Below are positions 1 to 6,031 of a stretch of 9,741 nt of DNA, piece after piece (positions within the stretch are counted from its first letter, which is position 1; each line of letters begins with the position of its first letter). Origin of the DNA: Actinomycetes bacterium (GTDB lineage Bacteria; Actinomycetota; CADDZG01; JAHWKV01). The translations under genes and the position numbers were made by a program. The stretch is from positions 1 to 9,741 of the forward strand of contig JAJCYF010000095.1 of assembly GCA_029263035.1 (NCBI GenBank), written 5' to 3'. The notes beneath the pieces were generated by a model. That model was given only the letters and a program-made list of their open reading frames with translations, did no database searches and had not been told where the DNA came from.

Positions 1-79
1 GGTATCTCCGGCTGCCGGCGACATGGAGAAGATTGACGCTGTTGCGGCCAGGATTGTGGAGACCCTGGGCCGGGACTGA
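1..79 (+). CDS. C-terminal fragment of an unidentified protein (5' end outside window)
   Basis: Reading from position 2, an open frame of 25 codons runs off the left edge and ends at a TGA at 77-79. The tail contains the stretch GDMEKIDAVAARIVETLGRD, which looks like an amphipathic C-terminal helix (Ala, Val, Ile and Leu alternating with charged residues). That is too little to assign a family, and I do not recognise it. Codon use is typical of the window, with mostly G/C third positions. The gene is convergent with the M23 peptidase gene; the two stop codons are separated by only 5 bases. The evidence that this is coding is the open frame reaching the edge plus coding-like composition, so confidence is moderate. 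Confidence 0.55.
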   Translation, partial: VSPAAGDMEKIDAVAARIVETLGRD

Positions 80-84
80 CGGGT

Positions 85-1287
85 CTACCGGATCAAAGCC
101 TGCTTTACCGGACCGAGCACGACCGCGCTCTTGGAGACCGAGTTTCCGATGAAGTCGGTCATCTTCTTCGACCGGGAGTTGATCGCGCCGCGCACGTCGT
201 CCAGGCGCTGCGCCTCGGCCTTCTGCTCCTCGGTCAGCTGAGCCTGCTCCACCGCACCACCGGTAGCACTCTGGCGGGCAAGGCCCAGGACCCCCAGCGT
301 CGGGTCCATCATCGAGAACCACATAACGTCCTCGGGGGCCGCGATCACAGTGTTCTGCAGAAGCTTGTCGACCTCCTTGGTTACCACGATCCCCGGAATC
401 AGGGTCCGGCCGGCGGTGTTGGGAATGCCGCTCATGTTGCCGGCGATGAAGGCGGCTGCCTGCTCCTCGGCCTGACGCAGGGCGTCGTCCAGGAACGGCT
501 TGGGGTCGCGTGCCGGGGTACCCGGACCGCCGCCGGGGTGTATCTCGAAGTGGAGGTGGGGCGTACCGCCCTCGGCGTTGCCCGTGTCCCCCACAAAACC
601 GATGACGTACCCCTTCTCGATCCGCTGACCGACCTCAAGATCCCTGGCCCAACTCTGCATATGGGCGTAGTAGTAGGCCATCCCGCTGTCGCCGCGCAGC
701 CACACGGAGATACCTCCGGCGCCGGCCGTTCCCTTACGCAGAACCCTGCCGGCTTCTGACGAAATGATCGGGGTGCCGAAGGCGGCAAACACATCGGTAC
801 CCTCGTGCAGGTGTGGGGCGGGCGAATAGCGGGGGAAGCCCCAGTCGTGGCTGAAATTGGCCTTCCCGGCGACCGGGAAGGGTGCCGTCACGGTCAAAAG
901 GGCCGCCTCCAGAGGCACGCCCCTGGCGATCGCAGGTTGAAGCCGTTCGATGAGCACGTTGGTGTTGCGGGCCGGGGATCGGCGGATCTGCGGCAGCGCA
1001 ATCGGGAACGGTTGGGTTCTGGGGTTGACCGGCGGGGGCGGAGCTGCAGCCGGCGCCGGCACACCGGGTGCGGGGGCGCCCGGAGCGGGGGCCACGGGAG
1101 CGGGGGCCGGCTCGGCCGGCGGCGGAGCGGGGGTGGGCGGGGGTATCAGCAGGTTGAGCAACTCCTGCAGCTGGGCATTGGCCGGGACAGCGGTCAGGGC
1201 GACCAAAGAAAAGGCCATGACACAACAAACCGCCAGTTTCGTTGCACGCCTCACGCGAGTCCTCCCAAACTGCGACAAAGGCGCCAT
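85..1287 (-). CDS. Secreted M23-family (LytM-like) metallopeptidase, probable cell-wall hydrolase
   Basis: A 400-residue protein predicted to be exported and to cut peptidoglycan cross-links or stem peptides outside the membrane. Residues 1-38 form a signal peptide: basic N-region (RTRVRRATK), hydrophobic core, and a likely signal peptidase I site after PANA. Residues about 48-90 are a Pro/Ala-rich linker. The M23 domain spans about 140-265 and has the full catalytic set: H161 and D165 in HEGTD, H209 in YYYAHM, and H244/H246 in HLHFE. By analogy with LytM, H161, D165 and H246 bind zinc while H209 and H244 are catalytic. All being present predicts an active enzyme, unlike degenerate EnvC- or NlpD-type activators. 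About 130 residues after the domain match no family I know. The ATG at 1287 is preceded by GGAAGG about 7 bases upstream. The gene lies downstream of htpX but is separated from it by a terminator. The family call is firm; the exact bond cut is unknown. Confidence 0.88.
   Translation of the reverse strand: MAPLSQFGRTRVRRATKLAVCCVMAFSLVALTAVPANAQLQELLNLLIPPPTPAPPPAEPAPAPVAPAPGAPAPGVPAPAAAPPPPVNPRTQPFPIALPQIRRSPARNTNVLIERLQPAIARGVPLEAALLTVTAPFPVAGKANFSHDWGFPRYSPAPHLHEGTDVFAAFGTPIISSEAGRVLRKGTAGAGGISVWLRGDSGMAYYYAHMQSWARDLEVGQRIEKGYVIGFVGDTGNAEGGTPHLHFEIHPGGGPGTPARDPKPFLDDALRQAEEQAAAFIAGNMSGIPNTAGRTLIPGIVVTKEVDKLLQNTVIAAPEDVMWFSMMDPTLGVLGLARQSATGGAVEQAQLTEEQKAEAQRLDDVRGAINSRSKKMTDFIGNSVSKSAVVLGPVKQALIR
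1045..1140. repeat. GC-rich imperfect tandem repeat encoding the Pro/Ala linker
   Basis: Within the M23 peptidase gene, short imperfect repeats built on GAGCGGGGGC recur, for example two near-identical copies about 15 bases apart around 1085-1112. They encode an APAP(G/V)-type Pro/Ala-rich linker on the minus strand. This is low-complexity coding sequence that could expand or contract by slippage. It is not a mobile or intergenic repeat. Confidence 0.55.
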
Positions 1288-1325
1288 CGCTCACCCTTCC
1301 GCCGCGACGGCTGAAATGATACGGA

Positions 1326-1356
1326 ACCCTACCGCGAATGAACCCGCACAAGTCAA
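1326..1356 (-). promoter_or_regulatory. Candidate promoter for the M23 peptidase gene
   Basis: On the minus strand a good -35-like hexamer, TTGACT (1351-1356), is followed after 19 bases by TAGGGT (1326-1331), which fits the TANNNT -10 pattern of actinobacterial housekeeping sigma factors. The spacer is a little long. A second possible -10, TATCAT (1316-1321), lies closer to the gene but has no good -35. The position between the htpX terminator and the peptidase start supports an independent promoter here, though the exact elements are uncertain. Confidence 0.4.
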
Positions 1357-1369
1357 GCCAATGGCGACC

Positions 1370-1411
1370 ATTCAACAAAAAGGAGCCCCGGAGGACTCCC
1401 TTTTGTTGAAT
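1370..1411 (-). terminator. Rho-independent terminator downstream of htpX (possibly bidirectional)
   Basis: A 16-base inverted repeat (1370-1385 and 1396-1411) pairs ATTCAACAAAAAGGAG with its complement with a single mismatch, leaving a 10-base loop. Read on the minus strand, a GC-rich stem core ending in CTCC is followed by TTTTTG, the usual form of an intrinsic terminator with a matching A-tract. It begins 21 bases past the htpX stop. The plus-strand reading also gives a T-run (CCCTTTTG), but no plus-strand gene ends nearby, so htpX is the likely client. Confidence 0.85.
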
Positions 1412-1432
1412 GCGGCCTGAATCGCCGGCTTT

Positions 1433-2305
1433 TTATGAGAGGTAACCGGTGCGAGCGCCAATCGCCTCCAACCGGCGAATTCGCTCTTCGGTCGGAGGGT
1501 GGGTGCTGAACATCCGGGATGCACCCCGGGCCCAGGGGCCGCGCAGCGGGTTGACGATGAACATCGGCGCCGCTGAGGGATTGACCGCCATCGGGACCTT
1601 TTGCGACATCAACTCGAGCTTGCGCAGCGCACTGGCCAGACCCTGGGGCCTGCCGGCAATCTCGGCGCCGAGAGCGTCCGCCTGGTACTCCCGGGAGCGG
1701 GAGACGGCCATCTGCATGATCACCGCTGCAATCGGGGCAACCATGCTGGCCACCAGGACCCCGACAATGCCGCCCGGGTTGTCCCTGTCGTTGCCTCCGC
1801 CCCCGAACATGGCACCCCAGCGGGCCATGGTGGCCACGAAGGAGATGGCGCCGGCAATGGTCGCCGCCACCGATGCGATGAGGATGTCCCGGTTCCGTAC
1901 GTGCGCCAGCTCGTGCGCCAGGACGCCCTCCAGCTCTTCGGGGCTCAGCAGGTGAAGGAGGCCTTCGGTAACCGCAACCGCGGCGTGCGAGGGACTGCGG
2001 CCGGTAGCGAATGCGTTCGGCTGCTCCGACGGGATCAGGTGCAGGCTGGGCATAGGCATCCCGGCCTTCTGGGTAAGCCGGTAAACCGCCTCGTAGAGCT
2101 GCGGCGCCTCGGTCCGGCTGACCGGGCGGGCCTTGCTCATCTTCAGGGCGATCTTGTCCGAGAACCAGTACGAGCCGAGATTCATCACCGCGGCAAAGAT
2201 CAGGCCGAGCAGCGCACCGCTACGGCCGCCCAGCATGCTGCCGAGAAACACCATCAACCCTGCCAGGGAACCCAGCAGCAGGGCGGTCTTCATATTGTTC
2301 TTCAT
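1433..2305 (-). CDS. htpX: Protease HtpX homologue (M48-family membrane zinc metalloprotease)
   Basis: A 290-residue integral membrane protease expected to degrade misfolded or damaged membrane proteins, facing the cytoplasm alongside FtsH-type quality control. The N-terminus (about residues 6-50) holds two hydrophobic segments. The zinc-binding motif HELAH is at about residues 131-135 within GVLAHELAHVRNRD, and the third ligand is the Glu of SREYQAD at about 206. Two more hydrophobic stretches lie between these motifs, as is usual for HtpX. The C-terminal FSTHPPTEERIRRLEAI stretch is also typical of the family. The length matches E. coli HtpX (about 290). I chose the ATG at 2305 because GAGGTG lies 5 bases upstream. 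The open frame continues to an ATG at 2392, but those extra 29 residues are polar and unlike HtpX. The gene diverges from glnD and ends just before a strong terminator. Confidence 0.95.
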   Translation of the reverse strand: MKNNMKTALLLGSLAGLMVFLGSMLGGRSGALLGLIFAAVMNLGSYWFSDKIALKMSKARPVSRTEAPQLYEAVYRLTQKAGMPMPSLHLIPSEQPNAFATGRSPSHAAVAVTEGLLHLLSPEELEGVLAHELAHVRNRDILIASVAATIAGAISFVATMARWGAMFGGGGNDRDNPGGIVGVLVASMVAPIAAVIMQMAVSRSREYQADALGAEIAGRPQGLASALRKLELMSQKVPMAVNPSAAPMFIVNPLRGPWARGASRMFSTHPPTEERIRRLEAIGARTGYLS

Positions 2306-2315
2306 CTCATCACCT

Positions 2316-2326
2316 CTTGAATCAAG
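2316..2326. promoter_or_regulatory. Palindrome CTTGAATCAAG upstream of htpX start
   Basis: A perfect 5+1+5 base palindrome lies directly upstream of the htpX ribosome-binding site. The CTTGA/TCAAG half-sites resemble the outer arms of the HspR-binding HAIR element (CTTGAGT-N7-ACTCAAG), but the spacing is far shorter, so this is not a proper HAIR site. It could be an operator or chance. A minus-strand TANNNT-like hexamer, TAATCT, lies immediately upstream and partly overlaps it. Confidence 0.25.
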
Positions 2327-2492
2327 ATTAGATGCCGGCCGCAGATATGAGACCCGGTACCGCTTAGAAAACGGTAAAAATCGGCCGGGCACTGTTAACC
2401 GTAAATCCCCGGTTCGTTAACTCCGTGTCAAATCTGCGCCGGGAACCTCTTTTTCGGGCGCTCGCCGTGCCGGGTCGGAATACCCTTCGCCC

Positions 2493-4787
2493 ATGGTTCC
2501 CGAACGCGAGCTTCTTCTTGCCGACGACACCGTGACCGGAGCAGCCTGGTGCCGGGCCCACAGCGACCTGGTCGATGCGTGGCTGACCGAGCTGCTGAAG
2601 AACGCCTGCGATTACGCCGAGCCGCGGGGGCTGGCCCTGGTGGCGATCGGCGGTTACGGCCGCAGCGAGCTGTGTCCCGGCAGCGATATCGACGTGATGC
2701 TGGTACACGACCGGGTCGCCGACCTCCGTGCCGTGGCCGACCGCATCTGGTACCCGGTCTGGGATCAGGGCCTCAAGCTGGGGCAGAGCGTATCCACGGT
2801 CAAGGAAGCCCTCAGCCTGGCCGATGAGGACCTGGACACCGCCACCGCACTGCTCAGCGCCCGCCACGTTGCCGGAGACGCCTCCCTGTCGGCACAGATT
2901 GCCGTGGGCGCCGGGGCACAGTGGGAGCGCCGCTCGAAACGATGGCTGGCCCAGCTCGCCGGCCGGACCGAGGAGAGGCACGCCAGGTTCGGCGAGGTGG
3001 CCTTCCGCCTGGAACCCGACCTCAAGGAAGGCCGGGGCGGCCTCCGGGACGTACACGCGCTGGGCTGGGCCGGGGCGTCGCACCGGGTCCTGCTGGAGCA
3101 CGACAGCGAGGCGATAGCCAAGGCGTACGCGGTGATCCTGGATGCCCGGGTGGAGCTTCAGCGCCTGACCGGCCGGCCGAACAACGTCCTGGCCCTGCAG
3201 GAGCAGCCTGCCGTCGCCCAGGCCCTGGGAGACCCTGATGCCGACACCATGATGGGCCGCATCGCCGAGTCGGCCCGGTTGATCGCCTGGACCAGCGACG
3301 ACGCCTGGCGCCGCATCCGCTCCAACCTGCGGGGCAAGGTAAGCCGGGTCGCCGGCCGGCCGCAGCTCCTGGATAAGGGGATCGTCCTGAAGGACGGCGA
3401 GGTGGAGCTCACCGACGATGCCCCCTGGTCCGACCCGCTTCTCCCGCTGAAGGTCGCCCTGGCGGCCGCCCGGCGGGACACGGTGATCGAGCGCCACTCC
3501 CTGGAGCGCCTGGTCTCAGATCCCCCGCCGGTTCCCGAGCCGTGGCCGGCCGGGATGCTCAACCTGTTCGTCGATCTGCTGCTCACCGGGCCTCCGGCCA
3601 TCCGGGTGATCGAGGCCCTGGACCAGCGCGGCCTGTGGGTCCGCATGCTGCCGGAGTGGCGCCCGGTCCAGGCCCGCCCTCAGCACAACGCCTACCACCT
3701 GTTCACCGTCGACCGGCATCTGCTGGAGGCCGCCGCCCAGGCGTCCCGGTTGACCGGCCGGGTAAACCGGGTGGACATGCTGATGGTGGTTGCGGTGCTG
3801 CACGACATCGGCAAGGGCTACCCCGGGGACCACAGCACCGTTGGAGCCGACCTGATCAAGCAGGTAACCGCCCGGATGGGCTACTCCCCTGAAGAGGTCG
3901 AATCGTTTGCTCAGATGGTGAGGTACCACCTGCTGCTTCCCGACGTCGCCACCCGCAGGGACCTCGACGACCCGGGCACGCTGAGGACGGTTGCCGGCAT
4001 CGTGCAGACCTCCGAACGCCTTCACCAGCTCTGGGCGCTCACCGAGGCCGACTCCCTCGCCACCGGCCCATCGGCGTGGAGCCCGTGGAAGTCGTCGCTG
4101 GTGGCGGAGCTGGTAAGCCGCGTCGACCAGGTCCTGAAGGGGGCCGCTCCCGACTCGTTCTCCAGCGATGCCTTCCCGACGGCCGAGCAGCTCGGCAAGC
4201 TGGGACGGGACGCCGAGATAATCGAGGCCGGGGACGCATCGGTAACCGTCTACACCGGTGATCGTCCCGGCACCTTCAGCCGGGTGGCCGGGGTGCTGGC
4301 GCTGCACGGCCTGGACGTCCTGGGCGCCAACGCGTACTCCGACGACGACAACCGGGCGCTGGCCCATTTCCAGGTGGCCGACCCCCGCCGGGACGTCACC
4401 CCGTGGGAGAAGGTGCAAAAGGACCTCAAGCTGGCACTTGGAGGCGGGCTGGCCCTCCAGGCCCGGGTGGCCGAACGCGCGAAAACCTACGGGCGCCTCA
4501 AGCCGATGACCCGCAGCCCGGTTGCCGCATCGGTGAGGTTCGACAACGCCACCTCCCAGTCGGCGACGGTGGTGGAGGTCCACGCCGCCGATGGGGTGGG
4601 CGTGCTCTACCGGATCACCCGGGCGATGGCGGACCTGGACCTGGACATCCGCTCGGCCAAGGTCCAGACCATGGGCGGCAAGGTGGTCGACTCCTTCTAC
4701 GTTCGCGGCCGGGACGGGCACAAGATCACCGACACCTACACGCTGAACGAGATCGAGCGGGCGGTGCTCCACAGCCTGGAGAGCTAG
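2493..4787 (+). CDS. glnD: Bifunctional [protein-PII] nucleotidyltransferase / nucleotidyl-removing enzyme GlnD
   Basis: A 764-residue cytoplasmic nitrogen sensor that modifies PII (GlnB/GlnK) when glutamine is low and removes the modification when glutamine is high. The nucleotidyltransferase domain carries GGYGRSELCPGSDID at residues 53-67, including the metal-binding DxD. A GlnD-type linker region follows with EGRGGLRDVH. The HD hydrolase domain has HNAYHLFTVDRH and the catalytic HDIGKG at about 437-442. ACT 1 begins near residue 584 (VTVYTGDRPGTFSRVAG) and ACT 2 near 693 (VVEVHAADGVGVLYRITRA); these are the glutamine-sensing modules. All key motifs are present, so both activities are expected. 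It is shorter than E. coli GlnD (890), as is common in Actinobacteria, where the homologue is known to adenylylate rather than uridylylate GlnK. The ATG at 2493 has only a weak Shine-Dalgarno match, but no in-frame start exists between it and an upstream stop at 2418. No PII or amtB gene is visible nearby. Confidence 0.95.
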   Translation: MVPERELLLADDTVTGAAWCRAHSDLVDAWLTELLKNACDYAEPRGLALVAIGGYGRSELCPGSDIDVMLVHDRVADLRAVADRIWYPVWDQGLKLGQSVSTVKEALSLADEDLDTATALLSARHVAGDASLSAQIAVGAGAQWERRSKRWLAQLAGRTEERHARFGEVAFRLEPDLKEGRGGLRDVHALGWAGASHRVLLEHDSEAIAKAYAVILDARVELQRLTGRPNNVLALQEQPAVAQALGDPDADTMMGRIAESARLIAWTSDDAWRRIRSNLRGKVSRVAGRPQLLDKGIVLKDGEVELTDDAPWSDPLLPLKVALAAARRDTVIERHSLERLVSDPPPVPEPWPAGMLNLFVDLLLTGPPAIRVIEALDQRGLWVRMLPEWRPVQARPQHNAYHLFTVDRHLLEAAAQASRLTGRVNRVDMLMVVAVLHDIGKGYPGDHSTVGADLIKQVTARMGYSPEEVESFAQMVRYHLLLPDVATRRDLDDPGTLRTVAGIVQTSERLHQLWALTEADSLATGPSAWSPWKSSLVAELVSRVDQVLKGAAPDSFSSDAFPTAEQLGKLGRDAEIIEAGDASVTVYTGDRPGTFSRVAGVLALHGLDVLGANAYSDDDNRALAHFQVADPRRDVTPWEKVQKDLKLALGGGLALQARVAERAKTYGRLKPMTRSPVAASVRFDNATSQSATVVEVHAADGVGVLYRITRAMADLDLDIRSAKVQTMGGKVVDSFYVRGRDGHKITDTYTLNEIERAVLHSLES

Positions 4788-4806
4788 CCGGCGTTAAGGT
4801 GGCGGC

Positions 4807-5304
4807 GTGCGCGAAGCCCCCCGGATCGAAGAAGCCACCCAACAAGATGCGATCGCCATCGCCCACCTGAACGTGTGGGCCTACCGGGAGTTCTCCACCG
4901 AGCTGGGGGCGGAGGCCTGGCCCGCCTGGGTCAGGACCCTGACGGCGATAGCCCCGGCGGCGGAGACCGCCACCTTTCTCGTGGTGCGTGATCAAGACGC
5001 CCTGGTGGGCTCGGTTGCCTACCGTCCGCCCGGGCAGGCGCCGGCTCCCCTGCCGGCCGCCTGGGCGTCGGTCGACCTGCTGGCCGTAGCCCCCGCCGTC
5101 AGGAATGAAGGCATCGGCCGGGCGTTGGTGCAGGCCTGCATGGACAGGGCGGCATCGGGCGGCGCAACCACTATCGGCGCCACCGTCAACGGACTGATGG
5201 CCGGAGCCCAGGCGCTGTTTTCCGGCCTCGGCTTCCACAAAGAGCAGGGCCTGGCCAGGCGGGGCGAGCAGCCCTACTGGCTATACCGCAAGGAACTGAC
5301 CTAG
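4807..5304 (+). CDS. GNAT-family N-acetyltransferase, substrate unknown
   Basis: A 165-residue single-domain protein of the GCN5-related N-acetyltransferase fold, expected to transfer an acetyl group from acetyl-CoA to an amine. The acetyl-CoA pyrophosphate-binding motif is RNEGIG at residues 99-104 (Q/R-x-x-G-x-G/A), preceded by the beta-4 strand SVDLLAVAPAV and followed by the helix RALVQACMDRA. The C-terminal ALFSGLGFHKE is the usual end of beta-strand 5 and 6 in the fold. The N-terminal AIAHLNVWAYREF resembles helix 1 of many small-molecule or protein acetyltransferases. The start is GTG at 4807, with AAGG 7 bases upstream. It lies 19 bases after glnD and is probably co-transcribed with it, which suggests but does not show a functional link. 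Substrate cannot be told from sequence. Confidence 0.88.
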   Translation: MREAPRIEEATQQDAIAIAHLNVWAYREFSTELGAEAWPAWVRTLTAIAPAAETATFLVVRDQDALVGSVAYRPPGQAPAPLPAAWASVDLLAVAPAVRNEGIGRALVQACMDRAASGGATTIGATVNGLMAGAQALFSGLGFHKEQGLARRGEQPYWLYRKELT

Positions 5305-5319
5305 TTCTTGTGCCATCGC

Positions 5320-5346
5320 GCTTACAGTTCGCGCTATCATGTAAGC
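5320..5346 (+). promoter_or_regulatory. vapBC promoter with inverted-repeat operator
   Basis: A perfect 7-base inverted repeat, GCTTACA (5320-5326) and TGTAAGC (5340-5346), with a 13-base spacer brackets a -10-like TATCAT (5335-5340). Half-site centres are 20 bases apart, about two helical turns, so a dimeric ribbon-helix-helix repressor could bind both on one DNA face. The right arm ends directly at the antitoxin ATG. A start site 6-7 bases after the -10 would fall at or next to the A of that ATG, predicting a leaderless mRNA, which fits the lack of a Shine-Dalgarno. No good -35 is seen. VapB and VapBC complexes are known to autorepress through such operators; binding here is inferred. Confidence 0.65.
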
Positions 5347-5586
5347 ATGGTTCGTACCCAAATCCAGCTCACTGCTGCCCAGTTCGAACAATTGAAGCTG
5401 AGAGCCGCGGCGGATGGGATCTCCATGGCAGCCGAGATCCGCAGAGCGCTCGATAGTCACCTCAAACAGGGCAATGAGGACCCGGCCAGGAACCGGGCGG
5501 TCGCGTCCATCGGCGGCTTCCGGTCCGGCCGCGCCGACGTGTCGATCAAGCACGATGACCACCTTGCCGAGGCCTTCGGCGATTGA
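5347..5586 (+). CDS. vapB: VapB-type ribbon-helix-helix antitoxin
   Basis: A 79-residue protein that should neutralise the downstream PIN toxin and repress the operon. Residues 1-40 read as a ribbon-helix-helix DNA-binding domain: beta-strand VRTQIQLT, helix 1 AAQFEQLKLRAAADG, then helix 2 SMAAEIRRALDSHL. The C-terminal part, GGFRSGRADVSIKHDDHLAEAF at about 56-77, resembles the toxin-binding tails of many VapB proteins, where an Arg in such a segment often enters the PIN active site. I chose the ATG at 5347. A TTG at 5308 in the same frame would add 13 residues, but these do not fit the family and would run through the promoter/operator. The stop TGA overlaps the toxin start TTG (TTGA at 5583-5586), a standard coupled arrangement. 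Confidence 0.87.
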   Translation: MVRTQIQLTAAQFEQLKLRAAADGISMAAEIRRALDSHLKQGNEDPARNRAVASIGGFRSGRADVSIKHDDHLAEAFGD

Positions 5587-5981
5587 CGACGTTCGTCGAT
5601 ACCTCGGCCCTGTACGCATTGCTGGACGAGGACGACGTAAATCACAAAGCTGCAGCTCGCTGGTTTGCTGACTTCGGCAGGGACCCGGAGAACCTGCTGG
5701 TCACCCACAACTACGTCGTGGTGGAAACCGCCGCCCTGGTCCAGCGTCGCCTCGGAACCGTGGCAACCCGGGTGCTGTTCGACGCTATTCTTCCCGCGCT
5801 GTCCGTCCGGTTCGTCGATGAGGCACTACATCGAACCGCTCTTTCGGCACATCTGGCAGGAAGCGCGAATGTCTCATTGGTGGATCGGACAAGCTTTGAG
5901 CAGATGCGCCACGACCGCATCGATCAAGCCTTTGCGTTCGACTCGGATTTCGCCCGGGAAGGGTTCCCAACAGTTCCGTAG
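5583..5981 (+). CDS. vapC: VapC-type PIN-domain ribonuclease toxin
   Basis: A 132-residue PIN-domain protein expected to be a Mg2+-dependent endoribonuclease; VapC toxins typically cut tRNA or rRNA and arrest growth when free of antitoxin. The four conserved acidic positions are visible: D6 in FVDTSALYALL, E48 in VVVETAAL, D101 in SLVDRTSFEQMR, and D120 (with D122) in AFAFDSDF. The length is normal for VapC, and there is no frameshift or missing catalytic residue, so the toxin appears intact. Translation starts at TTG (5583), overlapping the vapB stop by 4 bases, so its expression is probably coupled to and limited by vapB translation. The gene converges on nuoN with a 50-base gap. The RNA target cannot be predicted from sequence. 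Confidence 0.92.
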   Translation: MTTFVDTSALYALLDEDDVNHKAAARWFADFGRDPENLLVTHNYVVVETAALVQRRLGTVATRVLFDAILPALSVRFVDEALHRTALSAHLAGSANVSLVDRTSFEQMRHDRIDQAFAFDSDFAREGFPTVP

Positions 5982-6014
5982 GTCAACAACTGCACAAGGA
6001 CCCCGCCGGCCCTT

Positions 6015-6029
6015 CGGTTGCGGAAACCG
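6015..6029. terminator. Weak hairpin in the vapC-nuoN convergent gap
   Basis: CGGTT (6015-6019) pairs with AACCG (6025-6029) around a 5-base loop, between the stop codons of vapC and nuoN. There is no U-tract on either strand beyond a TT, so this is a poor intrinsic terminator. Termination here may instead rely on Rho or on transcript collision. It is listed because it is the only structure in the gap. Confidence 0.25.
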
Positions 6030-6031
6030 TT

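Noticed and set aside
1045..1140. Possible CRISPR-like or intergenic tandem repeat
   Set aside because: The repeats are short, imperfect and in frame with the Pro/Ala linker of the M23 peptidase. There are no unique spacers, so it is low-complexity coding DNA.
2306..2392. 29-residue N-terminal extension of HtpX from an ATG at 2392
   Set aside because: The extension is polar and basic and would precede the first membrane helix. The ATG at 2305 has a strong GAGGTG at correct spacing, and the resulting length fits the family.
3516..4772. Long minus-strand open frame (418 codons) opposite glnD, and another of 377 codons at 2364-3497
   Set aside because: These arise from G/C third-position bias of glnD read in antisense. 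The translations are low-complexity and rich in Gly, His, Arg, Gln and Pro, with no recognisable domain, and glnD itself is unmistakable.
5308..5346. Upstream TTG start for the antitoxin adding 13 residues
   Set aside because: The extra residues would be encoded across the -10 and operator repeat, and the ATG at 5347 gives a normal ribbon-helix-helix N-terminus (MVRTQIQLT).
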